Shown here in pieces: positions 29,544-39,195 of a DNA stretch of 60,000 nt. The position numbers and the translations under genes are program-made. The notes beneath the pieces are model-generated. The model had not been told where the DNA came from and made no database searches. It worked only from the letters and a program-made list of their open reading frames with translations. Origin of the DNA: Adiantum capillus-veneris (Eukaryota; Streptophyta; Polypodiopsida; Polypodiales; Pteridaceae); the NCBI GenBank assembly GCA_014529385.2, contig CM043959.1:50249122-50309121 (forward strand), read 5' to 3'. The first letter of the stretch is position 1. Each line of letters opens with the position of its first letter.

Positions 29544-29934
29544 GTTAACAAAATTTATGTTTATACTTAGTGTATGCTTTGGCAATACAAAACCTTAGTT
29601 GCCACTCCTCTTAGCCTTTGAAAATCGGCTCTTAAGTATCTACACCCACGGCTCAAAGTGGTTAATTATAGAGAGTAGAGGAATAGGTCTAACATAGCAG
29701 AGTTGCCAAGGGCTAGCTCCTTTCGGACTTATTATGGCTCAATAATGGTAAAGCCGTAGGCAAGTCTAAAAAGACTCCATTATTAAGTCCAAAGCTCCCG
29801 AGGTGTGCACCATCCCCCACATAGTGGGCTTAACAAAACCGATATTAGATCCCAGTTCTACTTACTCTATTATAATTAACAACATCAACCATTTATAGGC
29901 TACTTAAGGACCTCTCTTCTTAAGCAAGAAAAGA
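29544..29934 (-). other. Element B leader
   Basis: Untranslated leader between primer site and gag. A/T-rich, no ORF with motifs. Confidence 0.6.
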
Positions 29935-29957
29935 GAAACCAAATGCTCTAATAGCAA
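29935..29957 (-). promoter_or_regulatory. Primer binding site of element B (tRNA-iMet type)
   Basis: Minus strand next to the LTR reads ttgctattagagcatttgg, a diverged form of TGGTATCAGAGCA, complementary to the 3' end of initiator tRNA-Met. Confidence 0.78.
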
Positions 29958-30328
29958 TGTAATGGAATTTTCCTATTCAATTTGAGAGTAGCGGAATTTA
30001 ATGAGAGTACTTTCAAGAAATAATTTTGTGAGCATAGCGGATTGACATAATTGAAGATAGCAACATAATCATAGCAATTAGTTAACTTGGCATAGACAAT
30101 ACTTTTGCAAGAGAGAGAATTTAGAGAACATGACAACAGTTGAGGACCGGATTTATGTGGAGCCGGTCCCCCCTCCAATAGGCATTTGTATTATGATTTC
30201 TCCCATAAAGAGAGACTTGTTACAATACATTCTTTATGTTCCTTGTGACCTAGGTGAAGCAATGAAGATGGAAAGCTTCATGCATCACTATCATAGCATA
30301 ACCTAAACTTGAAGAAAGCTTTAACTAT
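29958..30328 (-). mobile_element. 5' LTR of element B, inner part (interrupted by A2)
   Basis: Matches 22795-about 23168 with few differences and stops at 'gctttaactat', where the intact LTR copy continues 'accaagcctcag'. That continuation is found at 41567. Confidence 0.93.
30325..30328. repeat. Target duplication of A2 (left)
   Basis: CTAT, repeated at 41563-41566. A 5-bp ACTAT is possible if the terminal A of the LTR is counted; Gypsy elements normally give 5 bp. Confidence 0.75.
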
Positions 30329-30587
30329 TGAGGCGGTCCGGGGCGGGCAACAAGAAGAGCAACCTCTAGACACCCTTCAAGGCTCCCGTGCTGCTCAATG
30401 GGGCTGGGGCACAACACAACACAAACCAAAACAACAAACCCCCAGCCAAATCCCAACTACACAAGGGGCACCACCTAGTTTAAGAGCGAACTAGGACACA
30501 AAAGAGGAGAATCGTTAGAGCAACCCACAAACAAGCAAGGAATTTACACTAACCCTAACACCAATGGAACACTCTCACACACTAAAA

Positions 30588-30622
<35 letters not shown>

Positions 30623-32978
30623 GAGAGAGATGGTGCTCGGGCTGCTTTGAAGTGTATCGTTAATGATCAAGCAAACATAAATATATACATGTAAGAAAGA
30701 GAGAGAGGGGGGAAAGGGGTGCTTGTTGCACTCATGCCTTCTTACAAATCTGTCATGACAAATCAAAGTGAGATTAGTATTTGTTCAACATAGCTTGCGT
30801 AAATTTCACCACAACACATCACAAGAAAAGCCACCCCAATCACTGTCTTAAGGCCAGGGGAGTCCTCTCCACCCTGTCGCCCTCTTACAGTATGTGGGAT
30901 TTATGGCTAGATTGATGACAACACCAGAGACAAGCTATCAAGAACTTAACAAAAAACACCAAGATACTTACGCATCATTGTTGCCCATTACTTCACGTTG
31001 GAAGGGAGACAAAGTATCCAAGCTTAGTCCAAATCCACCCTCCTTGATTCAGCAAATGTTGGTCTTACACTAGTAGGAGAAATGATAGATTTCCTGAATG
31101 ATCACTCTCTCTCTTACAATGGCATAGAGTTCCCTTGCTAATCCCCTATTACAACACATGCACATGCATAAGACAATGAGCTTTCACTCAAGAGCTCCTT
31201 CTAGAGAGGTTGAGCTTGGCTTCTCAAGCTATAGCATAGTGCTCTTGCTTATGGCTCCCCCTTTTGTGCTAGCTACACCCTCCTTTTATAGCAATTTTGA
31301 AGGCTAGGGTTACTCCTCTAACCATGGTTGGGTTAGATTTTCAGCAATTTATCTAATTTCTTTTGCTTGGAATTATCAAGAAGTTGGTGGGGAAAGAGAG
31401 AGGAGAGAAATGGAGGTGATAGGACTTTTCATAGTGGGTTAGTGTTAGTAGAGTTAGTATTAATTTACAAATGGAATTGGATATTTACAATGGGAGTATC
31501 CATGTAGGATACAAATAAGGAAGAAAACTCTTAAGAGGTAAGAAAAGGTGGATTTCTTACAAGGTTGATGCTCCAAGTGTCTTGAGTAGGGCCAATTTTG
31601 ACGGTCCACTAGCTTTGACGGTACATTTTTTCTCCACTCTTGACCTTCCTTGAGAGACAAGGTAATTGAAGCTGAGTAATCAACCACCATGATGTTGTCT
31701 TTTAAGAGAAGAGGCTGAATTTTGTGGTTTTTTTGATAGATATGGGTAATTTGGAGGAGGAAAAATGAGACTAGGTGCTCAATTTTGGAATGGAATTGTG
31801 TGTGGGAGGTATGAGTTTACCATGGTTTCTCTTATTCTTCAAGGTTGAGGAGAAAGTGAGTAGGGTGCAGAGAGGAGTGGTGAGAGAGGTGGGGATGATG
31901 AGTGGAGAAGTGTGTGTGAAAGAGAAAAATGATAAAGTAAAAGAGAGAGTGTGGCTACATGGCATGGGAAAATTGGGGTCCACTAATAAAATCATAGCTC
32001 ACAGCTCGTAGCTCAAAAAAATATGAAAAAATTTGAGGCAAAAGTTCAGCCCACGATCTACAACTTTTGTTTGTATCACCTTTTCAAATTCGGAGAGCAA
32101 GTGAACTTTAAAAATTCAGCAAAACCGACTGTTTTTTTCCACTGCACAAGGTCCTTGTGGGGTCCTTCTTTGGATGATTCTTTTGAATACCTCCAAGAGT
32201 GAGCCCTCCATAGTGCATGTATGCATGCCACCTACCCTTGACCTTATTTGGTAGGTCTATAATTGAAGATATTGTTGAGATCATGATATAAGTGAATAGT
32301 ACAACTAAGAAAATCAAATATTGAGGGTCTAAAAAATATGTACATGTCAAATATAAATAATATAAGTGGAAAAAATATAAAGGGGTCAAAAGAAATCTCT
32401 CTCATTATGAGGCTACCATAAAAAAATAAATATTTTTGGTGTTCTAATTTTTTAGAAAAAAAACAAAATAGATGTAGGAAGGGAAAAATCACAATAGTGA
32501 AAAAATATACACATAAATAAAACTAGTTTTTTTTGGATTTTTGTTGGGGTGGAGTTACACCAAATATAAGAGAAGCTTACATGAAAATATTTCTATATGG
32601 AATAAAGAGTATGAAAAATGGTAAGAAAAATTGTGGTAATGGTGAGGCAATGTACAGAGCATAAATAACACACACCTAGGTAGAAATATTTAAATAAATA
32701 CCAAAATAATTACGAAAAATCTTTTTATTTAGGCCTTATATACAAAGAAATATTTACATACGCATGGGCCATAATATACTTATATTTTATATTTTTTTGG
32801 CTCAACTAGCCCAATGACTAGCTAATTGAGGGTTTTTTAAGAAGATATGGGAAAAGTCCCGTGACTCACGCATGCCTATGTACAGTGAAATGGTAGGGAT
32901 AGCCACAGTGTTTGGGTGATTTTGGTAGGGTGAGGTAACTCACTGTGGCAATTACAAAGAGCCGAAAAATGGCTATCA
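30329..32978 (-). mobile_element. 3' LTR of element A2
   Basis: Plus-strand ends TGAGGCGG...GGCTATCA. Nearly identical to 38901-41562 with small indels (for example a missing 'tactctcaattga' near 31094), so the insertion is young. TATA box on the minus strand at 31282-31290. Short GA tract near 30591. No gene. Confidence 0.94.
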
Positions 32979-32980
32979 TT

Positions 32981-32993
32981 AGCCCTCCCCCTG
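32981..32993 (-). promoter_or_regulatory. Polypurine tract of element A2
   Basis: Minus strand ccagggggagggct, next to the LTR start. Confidence 0.8.
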
Positions 32994-33006
32994 GATGATG
33001 GTATAT

Positions 33007-36000
33007 TCATGTACCATCATAGAGCATCTTTTCCAAAGAGAGTTCTTCAGAGTCCTTGAAGAGATCTTTATTGTTTGGCCCCTCAGAATTTTGGCTAGAG
33101 TTACACTCATGATTTATGTAACAAAACTTACATGAGACAGTGGCCTTTTGACAGATCTTTGGTAGATCCTTTGGTAGAAGGCGACTCAAATAGGGCTTCA
33201 AGCGATACCCGTTTACTTTCATGGAGTGCTCTTTATCATTCAAGTCCATAAGCTGATAGTAACTTGACTTGAAAGCCTTCTTGACTATGTATGGACCTTG
33301 CCATCCTTTTTCAAATTTGGCATCAAAACAATTATCCAGTCGATTGTCATACCTTAGCACAAGATCTCCTTCATTGATGCCTTTGTCCTTCAGTTTCTTG
33401 TCAAGCTTCTCCTTTGTCTGTGTGGCTTTCCTCTTATAGCACTCGTATGCTGCTTCTCTTTTCCACTCAAGCTCGGCTAAGGTAAGAAGTCGATCCATCC
33501 ATGCTTCTTGATCATCTTGTGCTGATTTGCCATGAAGTCGCATTGTTGGAATGTTTAGCTCAATTGGCTGTAAAGCCTCTTGACCATAGACCAAGTGAAA
33601 TGGTGTGAACTCCGTGGCTTCCCTATATGTGGTTCGATATGCCCACAAGGCACCATCCAAGAAGTCATCCCACAACTTTGTCTTGTTTTTCACCATCATT
33701 CTAATGATGCCTGCAATGACACCATTAGCTTTTTCTACCAAACCATTTGATTGGGGATAGTAGGGTGTATTGTGACGATGTAGAATGCGAAGTTCTTCAC
33801 AGACTTCTGTGAGCAATCCCTTTCTAAACCCTGGACCATTATCCGAAACAATCTCCAAAGGTGTGCCAAATCTACAACAAATGTGAGTATAGACGAATTT
33901 GCTCACTGTCTTCTCATTTACCTTTGCCACACTTTGTGCTTCCACCCACCTAGTCATATAGTCTACAGCCACTAGAATGTAGAGTTTACCATTTTTTGTC
34001 CTAGGCAGAGGACCCATAGCATCAATGCCCCACTTTTCAAACGGTCCATTTGCAAGCACGATTTGCCTTGGACCATAAACCAATCTTCTATTCCCATTTA
34101 CCTGACAGTTGTGACAACTTTTACACCAATGTTGGACATCCACATGCAAACTTGGCCAAACATACCCCGCAAGCAAAATCTTCTTCACAGTTAATTCTTG
34201 GGCAAAATGACCACCACATGCTTCTTCATGCAAACCTTTTAGAATGGCTGGAATTTCCTCAATAGTTGGTACTCTTCTGCATACTTGATCCCTCCCTCTT
34301 TGATAGAGGGAGCCTTCTAGGAAGAGATATGTGCTTGCCTTCTTCATGAGTCTCCTCTTCTGAGCCTTCGTGAAGTCTTGTGGAAACTCGCCCTCCAAAA
34401 TGTAGCTAATAATGGGAGTCAATGACTCCAATCCCTGGTATCTCGGTTGCTTGACAGTTGCTGCCACCATGATGATCTGCACTTCTTTCTCAACACATGT
34501 AACTACTTGTTGTGCAAGTAAATCGGCATCTTCATTATGTTTCCTCGGAATATGATATAGTTGCACTTCTTCAAACTGATTAAACATCTTACGAATGGCA
34601 TGAACTTTTGTCCTTAAGCTTTCATTCTTGAATGCCCAAATGCCTAAAATCTGTTTAACAATGAGAAGTGCATCTCCCTTTACCATGAGACGTTTTATCC
34701 CTTGGCCAATGCACATCTTCAAACCATGAAGTAGTGTGTCGTATTCTGCTTCATTGTTGTTAGTTGAACCTGGTAGATTGACCTTCTCTTTCATGACCAC
34801 CTCTCCACTTGGGTTGAGCAATACTAGCCCTCCCCCTGCTTTCCCTGTGGCTCGACGAAAAGCTCTATCAAAGAACAAGGTAAAAGCATTAGGAATACTT
34901 TTTGGTGGTGGCAATGGTAGGGTCTTTACTTTAGGCACCTTAATTTCCTTCTCATGTACCCTATAAGTGAGAATCCCTGCCAATTGTGCACGCACACTAT
35001 CTTCTACCTTGAAAGAGTATTGGAACTCTTGCAACTCCATAATCCACTTTGAGATCCTAGTACTAAGATTCATTTGAGATGACACCCAAGGGAACAAATT
35101 TTTTGTAGTGATAATTACAAAAGGTTTTGGTAGCAGGTAGGATCTAAACTTTCTCACCACAAACATGAGAGAAAGCATCATGAGTTCTGCTTCTGTGTAG
35201 TCTCTCTCCAAAGCATTCATGACCCTACTAGCAAAGTAGATGGGTCGCATTCTTGTACTGTGGGGATCTTGTTGTAGCAACACAGCACCAATTGTTTCCC
35301 TTCCAACACTAGAGCTAACAAAGAATGTGTACTCCCAACAAGGAGGCATGAGTGTTGGTAGCTCTGACAAAATGACTTTAATGTTACAAAAATACTCTTC
35401 AAGCTCATCAGACCATGCAAATTCTACTTGTTGTGTCAACTTTTGCAAAGGATGAAGCAACTTCGAGGCTAAGTGAATGAAGCGTGACATATACTTCATC
35501 TTCTGAATGAAAGAGATGACCTCCTTAAGACTCTTCGGTGATGGGAGCTCAATAAGAGCCTTTGCCTTTGAAGGATCCACCTCAATGCCTTTATAGGAAA
35601 CCTTGTGACCGAGCAAGATCACTTCATCCTCACCTATGTGGCACTTGTCGGGGTTGAGTTGACCTCCCATGTCGTAGAGCTTCTTCAAACCTTCTTCTAC
35701 CCTTTGTAGATGCAATGATTTTGAGCTATAAATACAAAAATCATCAATGAACACCCTAATTGACTTTCCAAAGAATGCTTGAAACACCATGTTCATGAAA
35801 CGTTGGAATGTTGCAGGAGCATTTGTCAGACCAAATGGCATGACTCTAAAAGCATAACAACCCCAAGGAGTGATAAAGGTTGTTTTCAATTGATCTTCCA
35901 ATGCGATACCTATTTGAAAGTAGCCTGAGTAGCCATCACACACAGTGTACTTCTCATGACCAGCTACCTCATTTAGTATCTCATCCTGATATGGGAGGGG

Positions 36001-36510
36001 AAAGTGATCTCTTTTTGTTGCCTCATTGAGTGGACGGTAATCCACACACACCCTCCACTTTCCGTTTTTCTTAGGAGTGACAACAACGGGAGAGACCCAC
36101 TCTGAATTCTCCACTGGATAAATGAAACCTGCTGCTAGAAGCTTTCTTACCTCCTTGAGTAAAGCCTGCTCCTTGATGACTCCTAGCCTTCGTAGCTTCT
36201 GAGCCTTAGGTGTGGCCTCTGGCTTCAACTCAATTTTGTGTTGAACAGCATCTACTCCATGCACATCAGTGTAGTCTTTAGCAAAAATCCTAGGAAATTT
36301 CCTTAGCACACATTTGAACACCTCTCTTTCATCCTTTGTAAGTGTTGTTGATAGAATACCTTCCAGCATCCCTTCATCTTGAACACCTTCGTTCTCTTGA
36401 GGACCTACCTCCTCGAAGCCTTGACAAGAGGTCTCTTGGTTGTTTGGCTTAAACCTTACCCCCATGACTTCGATGGAAGACTCCTCTTCAGTAATGCTGC
36501 CGCTACTTTC
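33007..36510 (-). CDS. pol: Element A2 Pol: RT, two RNase H domains, integrase
   Basis: One uninterrupted frame of over 1150 codons. RT: SEWVSPVVVTPKKNGKWR, CVDYRPLN, DGYSGYFQI, 'FGLTNAPATFQRFM' and F-I-D-D-F. The first RNase H is degenerate (F-V-S-S-S where Asp is expected; T-T-K-N-L for T-D-H-x-x). The second keeps D (FFDRAF), E (NNEAEY), D (KGDALL) and D (NEDADLL). Integrase: HEEACGGH ... CKSCHNC, then D, D, E in GIDAMG, VSDNGP and GLVEKAN, ending near 33007. No chromodomain. The dual RNase H places the family near Tat/Ogre. It is cut off from gag only by the TAA at 36511-36513. Confidence 0.92.
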   Translation of the reverse strand, partial: ESSGSITEEESSIEVMGVRFKPNNQETSCQGFEEVGPQENEGVQDEGMLEGILSTTLTKDEREVFKCVLRKFPRIFAKDYTDVHGVDAVQHKIELKPEATPKAQKLRRLGVIKEQALLKEVRKLLAAGFIYPVENSEWVSPVVVTPKKNGKWRVCVDYRPLNEATKRDHFPLPYQDEILNEVAGHEKYTVCDGYSGYFQIGIALEDQLKTTFITPWGCYAFRVMPFGLTNAPATFQRFMNMVFQAFFGKSIRVFIDDFCIYSSKSLHLQRVEEGLKKLYDMGGQLNPDKCHIGEDEVILLGHKVSYKGIEVDPSKAKALIELPSPKSLKEVISFIQKMKYMSRFIHLASKLLHPLQKLTQQVEFAWSDELEEYFCNIKVILSELPTLMPPCWEYTFFVSSSVGRETIGAVLLQQDPHSTRMRPIYFASRVMNALERDYTEAELMMLSLMFVVRKFRSYLLPKPFVIITTKNLFPWVSSQMNLSTRISKWIMELQEFQYSFKVEDSVRAQLAGILTYRVHEKEIKVPKVKTLPLPPPKSIPNAFTLFFDRAFRRATGKAGGGLVLLNPSGEVVMKEKVNLPGSTNNNEAEYDTLLHGLKMCIGQGIKRLMVKGDALLIVKQILGIWAFKNESLRTKVHAIRKMFNQFEEVQLYHIPRKHNEDADLLAQQVVTCVEKEVQIIMVAATVKQPRYQGLESLTPIISYILEGEFPQDFTKAQKRRLMKKASTYLFLEGSLYQRGRDQVCRRVPTIEEIPAILKGLHEEACGGHFAQELTVKKILLAGYVWPSLHVDVQHWCKSCHNCQVNGNRRLVYGPRQIVLANGPFEKWGIDAMGPLPRTKNGKLYILVAVDYMTRWVEAQSVAKVNEKTVSKFVYTHICCRFGTPLEIVSDNGPGFRKGLLTEVCEELRILHRHNTPYYPQSNGLVEKANGVIAGIIRMMVKNKTKLWDDFLDGALWAYRTTYREATEFTPFHLVYGQEALQPIELNIPTMRLHGKSAQDDQEAWMDRLLTLAELEWKREAAYECYKRKATQTKEKLDKKLKDKGINEGDLVLRYDNRLDNCFDAKFEKGWQGPYIVKKAFKSSYYQLMDLNDKEHSMKVNGYRLKPYLSRLLPKDLPKICQKATVSCKFCYINHECNSSQNSEGPNNKDLFKDSEELSLEKMLYDGT

Positions 36511-38157
36511 TTATTCTGAAGTGCTATCGGTCCAACCTTCTTCCATCTCACTTTGAGATGATTCTTCATGGAGCTTCTCTTGGCGTTGCTCCTTCATTTC
36601 AAAGACAACCTTCTTATGATTGTCATTCCTGCAAATTAATTTCCCACTCTCCCAATCTTGCAAAGCTCGCATTTTCATTAGCCATGGTCTTCCTAGGATA
36701 AATGGGTAACCATTTCCCTTGGTAGACATGACATAGAAATCCACTGCCTTCTTAATGCCAAAGGCCTCCACAAAAACATTTTTACAAATGCCTACGCACC
36801 TAGCCTTGCTATTGTTTGCCATTTTCACTTTGATTTCAGGTGTCTCGTGGATGTGCATGCCTAGTCTTTGCATGAGCCCTTCTGTCATGATGCAAATTTG
36901 TGCACCCGCACCCCCATCCACTAGACCTTTCCTAACCAATCTTCCTTTTATGTAACAATCTAGCATAGGTGTAATATCCTCGTTCATTTCAGCATGTGCA
37001 ATTTTTACAACAGGAAAACTCTCTTTTACCTTTCTCCTAGTGCTAACTGCCTTTGTTAAATCCCTCCTAACTTGTGGGCATAATGCAAGAAATTGAGGCC
37101 ATGAGATATCAGGATCCTTACCTCGCATGTCTTCCAACAGGTTGTATGGAGCCATACCATGTCCAAGAGGGAAGTCTTGGAGATTGATACGACGTCGAGT
37201 CCTCTTAGCTTCCTTGGTCTCCTTTGCCTTCTTGCCTTGTCCATGGTCACTCTGTGATGGGACACCCTCTTTCTCTTTACCTTTTCCTCGGCCACGCTTA
37301 ATGCCATTTGCTTCCATGTCAACGTCATTTGAGTTTGTCACCTCTACCACATGCACATTTGGATCTGGCAAAGGTGGAACTCCTTCTACCCCTTGTGGAG
37401 GTGTTCTTGGTCCATTTGGTCTTTGTAGAAGCCTTGGTTGTTGACCAGCTCCTTCTCCTGCATTCATCACTGGGTAATTCAAGTTAGGTCTCCGTGGCTC
37501 CCCACGGGGCCAAGGACAATTATACATCCCATGTCCAGACTCTCCGCAATTCCAACATTGCAAGACTCTCCTAGGTCGTGGATCTCGCTCTTCAGACTTC
37601 TTTGCTTGTCCCTTTGGACCTACAGCTTGTGCAAGGTGAATTGACAGGCTGCTTAAAGATTCGTTTAACTTCTCAATTACTTCCGTCGTTACCTCAGGAA
37701 GCTCCCTCGATGTTGATGCTTGTGACTTACCTTTGGGTCTAAGACCTTCTATTGGAACCTCTCCCCTTAAGCACTTGAGTTTCCTATATTTCTCAGCAGC
37801 CCTAGTTTCAGCTGCATCAAAGGTAGCAGGTGCACCCGCCTCAACTTTTACCTTAAGGTCAGGAAAGAGTCCGGCTATGAACCTCTCCTTCTTTAGAAAT
37901 TCTGCACCATCACCAGGGTTAGCAACATTTCGTATCCATAGAGCCCAAAGACGTAGAAACTCTTGCTTGTACAAGTAGTAGTCATCTAAGTCTTCTTGCT
38001 TATGAGAAACAATGTCTTGCCATAATTTTTGAGTGTTGTGGGGATCAAAGAAGTATTTCTTGAAACGATTCAAAACTTCTGTGTAATTCCCCTTAACTTC
38101 CTCAGGCAAAGAGTCAAACCAAGTGCTAGCATCTTTCCTAAGGACCACCTCAAACAT
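36511..38157 (-). CDS. gag: Element A2 Gag and protease
   Basis: The Gag core resembles A1 closely. The zinc knuckle C-W-N-C-G-E-S-G-H-G-M-Y-N-C is intact, and the protease active site reads L-V-D-G-G-A-G-A-Q-I with 'YPFILGRPWL' downstream. Gag and protease are one frame with Pol, interrupted by TAA at 36511-36513 in an acidic linker; A1 has GGA at that codon. The true start is ATG 38287, but a 5-bp deletion near 38207 (A2 lacks part of the Cys-His-Ile segment present in A1) shifts the frame, so this entry begins at the first ATG after the lesion. These are the only two gag-pol lesions I see. Confidence 0.88.
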   Translation of the reverse strand: MFEVVLRKDASTWFDSLPEEVKGNYTEVLNRFKKYFFDPHNTQKLWQDIVSHKQEDLDDYYLYKQEFLRLWALWIRNVANPGDGAEFLKKERFIAGLFPDLKVKVEAGAPATFDAAETRAAEKYRKLKCLRGEVPIEGLRPKGKSQASTSRELPEVTTEVIEKLNESLSSLSIHLAQAVGPKGQAKKSEERDPRPRRVLQCWNCGESGHGMYNCPWPRGEPRRPNLNYPVMNAGEGAGQQPRLLQRPNGPRTPPQGVEGVPPLPDPNVHVVEVTNSNDVDMEANGIKRGRGKGKEKEGVPSQSDHGQGKKAKETKEAKRTRRRINLQDFPLGHGMAPYNLLEDMRGKDPDISWPQFLALCPQVRRDLTKAVSTRRKVKESFPVVKIAHAEMNEDITPMLDCYIKGRLVRKGLVDGGAGAQICIMTEGLMQRLGMHIHETPEIKVKMANNSKARCVGICKNVFVEAFGIKKAVDFYVMSTKGNGYPFILGRPWLMKMRALQDWESGKLICRNDNHKKVVFEMKEQRQEKLHEESSQSEMEEGWTDSTSE

Positions 38158-38287
38158 TTCTACACGTTCTTGATCAGTTATTATCCTCTTAATACGGCAT
38201 CTTGAAATTCACTAAAAATAATTCTGCATCCTCTCCAGGCTCTCCAAAGAAAAGAGGATACCCAGACATTTGGCGTTGGCTTTCCAT
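38158..38287 (-). pseudogene. gag: Element A2 Gag N-terminus, frameshifted
   Basis: ATG 38287 opens MESQRQMSGYPLFFGEPG like A1, and ends at a TAA created by the 5-bp deletion near 38207. The distance to codon 38157 is 130 bp; the matching distance in A1 is 135 bp. Confidence 0.8.
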
Positions 38288-38371
38288 TGAATTGATTTCA
38301 AAGTGACACCCGTTTTGTTCTTCTTTCTTAAAAAGATTTACACAATAATGTTTTCTAGCTTTCAATCTATT

Positions 38372-38590
38372 CTACAACAAAATAAAGATATTCACATCAA
38401 ACGACCTATGATAATCAATAAGAGGTAGGATGACAGGGTTTGGTGATGCGAGAATTTCTCCTACTCTTTGGGCACCAAACATGAACACCATACGTTGTTG
38501 AAAATGGATTTTCCTACTAATTGCAATGTTTACTCTAATGTGTGGAGTGAAATGGAAGGGGAAAACCTCTATTCCTGGGCCATTATCCAT
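38372..38590 (-). CDS. A2 leader mini-ORF (class A, 72 aa)
   Basis: Second mini-ORF in the A2 leader and closest to A1's first one (901-1137): shared R-K-I-x-F-Q-x-R, F-G-A, S-P-N-P-x-I-L-P-L-x-D-Y and S-F-D-V-x-x-F-I-L. N-terminus MDNGPGIEVFPFHF. The stop TAG follows a T-rich run (tctttattttgttgtag) that also reads as a splice acceptor. Gag follows about 85 bp downstream. Function unknown. Confidence 0.62.
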   Translation of the reverse strand: MDNGPGIEVFPFHFTPHIRVNIAISRKIHFQQRMVFMFGAQRVGEILASPNPVILPLIDYHRSFDVNIFILL

Positions 38591-38611
38591 GGTCTATGCA
38601 TGACCTAATGC

Positions 38612-38824
38612 TTAAAACAAAACAAAAATATAGACGTCCAAACTAAGGTCGTACCTAATGAGAGGCAAAATAAAAGGATTTACTGAAGCGTTTATCTCGG
38701 CCAACCTAAGAGGACCTAAAATTCTACGAATGACACGTTGAAATTGCAACTTAGTACTAACAATTATGTGTACCTTTTGCCTTGCAATGGGGATGAAGGG
38801 ATCATACAAATTTTCGTGATTCAT
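38612..38824 (-). CDS. A2 leader mini-ORF (class B, 70 aa)
   Basis: First mini-ORF after the A2 primer site; closest to A1's second one (1146-1358). Same length of 70 codons, same 'TKLQFQRV' and 'INASVNPFILPLIRYDLS' sequence, ending D-V-Y-I-F-V-L-F. The DNA differs at about half the codons in the C-terminal half while the protein hardly changes. The order of classes A and B is reversed compared with A1. Confidence 0.65.
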   Translation of the reverse strand: MNHENLYDPFIPIARQKVHIIVSTKLQFQRVIRRILGPLRLAEINASVNPFILPLIRYDLSLDVYIFVLF

Positions 38825-38875
38825 GCAAGCTACTTGATTATGCTAAAGGTTGAGCCTTCATGAAACATACACAAG

Positions 38876-38897
38876 CTTGTCCTCCGTGGGGGCACCA
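38876..38897 (-). promoter_or_regulatory. Primer binding site of element A2
   Basis: Minus strand ttggtgcccccacggagga next to the 5' LTR, same type as A1. Confidence 0.7.
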
Positions 38898-38900
38898 ATT

Positions 38901-39162
38901 TGAGGCGGTCCGGGGCGGGCAACAAGAAGAGCAACCTCTAGACACCCTTCAAGGCTCCCGTGCTGCTCAATGGGGCTGGGGCACAACACAACACAAACCA
39001 AAACAACAAACCCCCAGCCAAATCCCAACTACACAAGGGGCACCACCTAGTTTAAGAGCGAACTATGACGCAAAAGAGGAGAATCGTTAGAGCAACCCAC
39101 AAACAAGCAAGGAATTTACACTAACCCTAACACCAATGGAACACTCTCACACACTAAAACAC

Positions 39163-39195
<33 letters not shown>

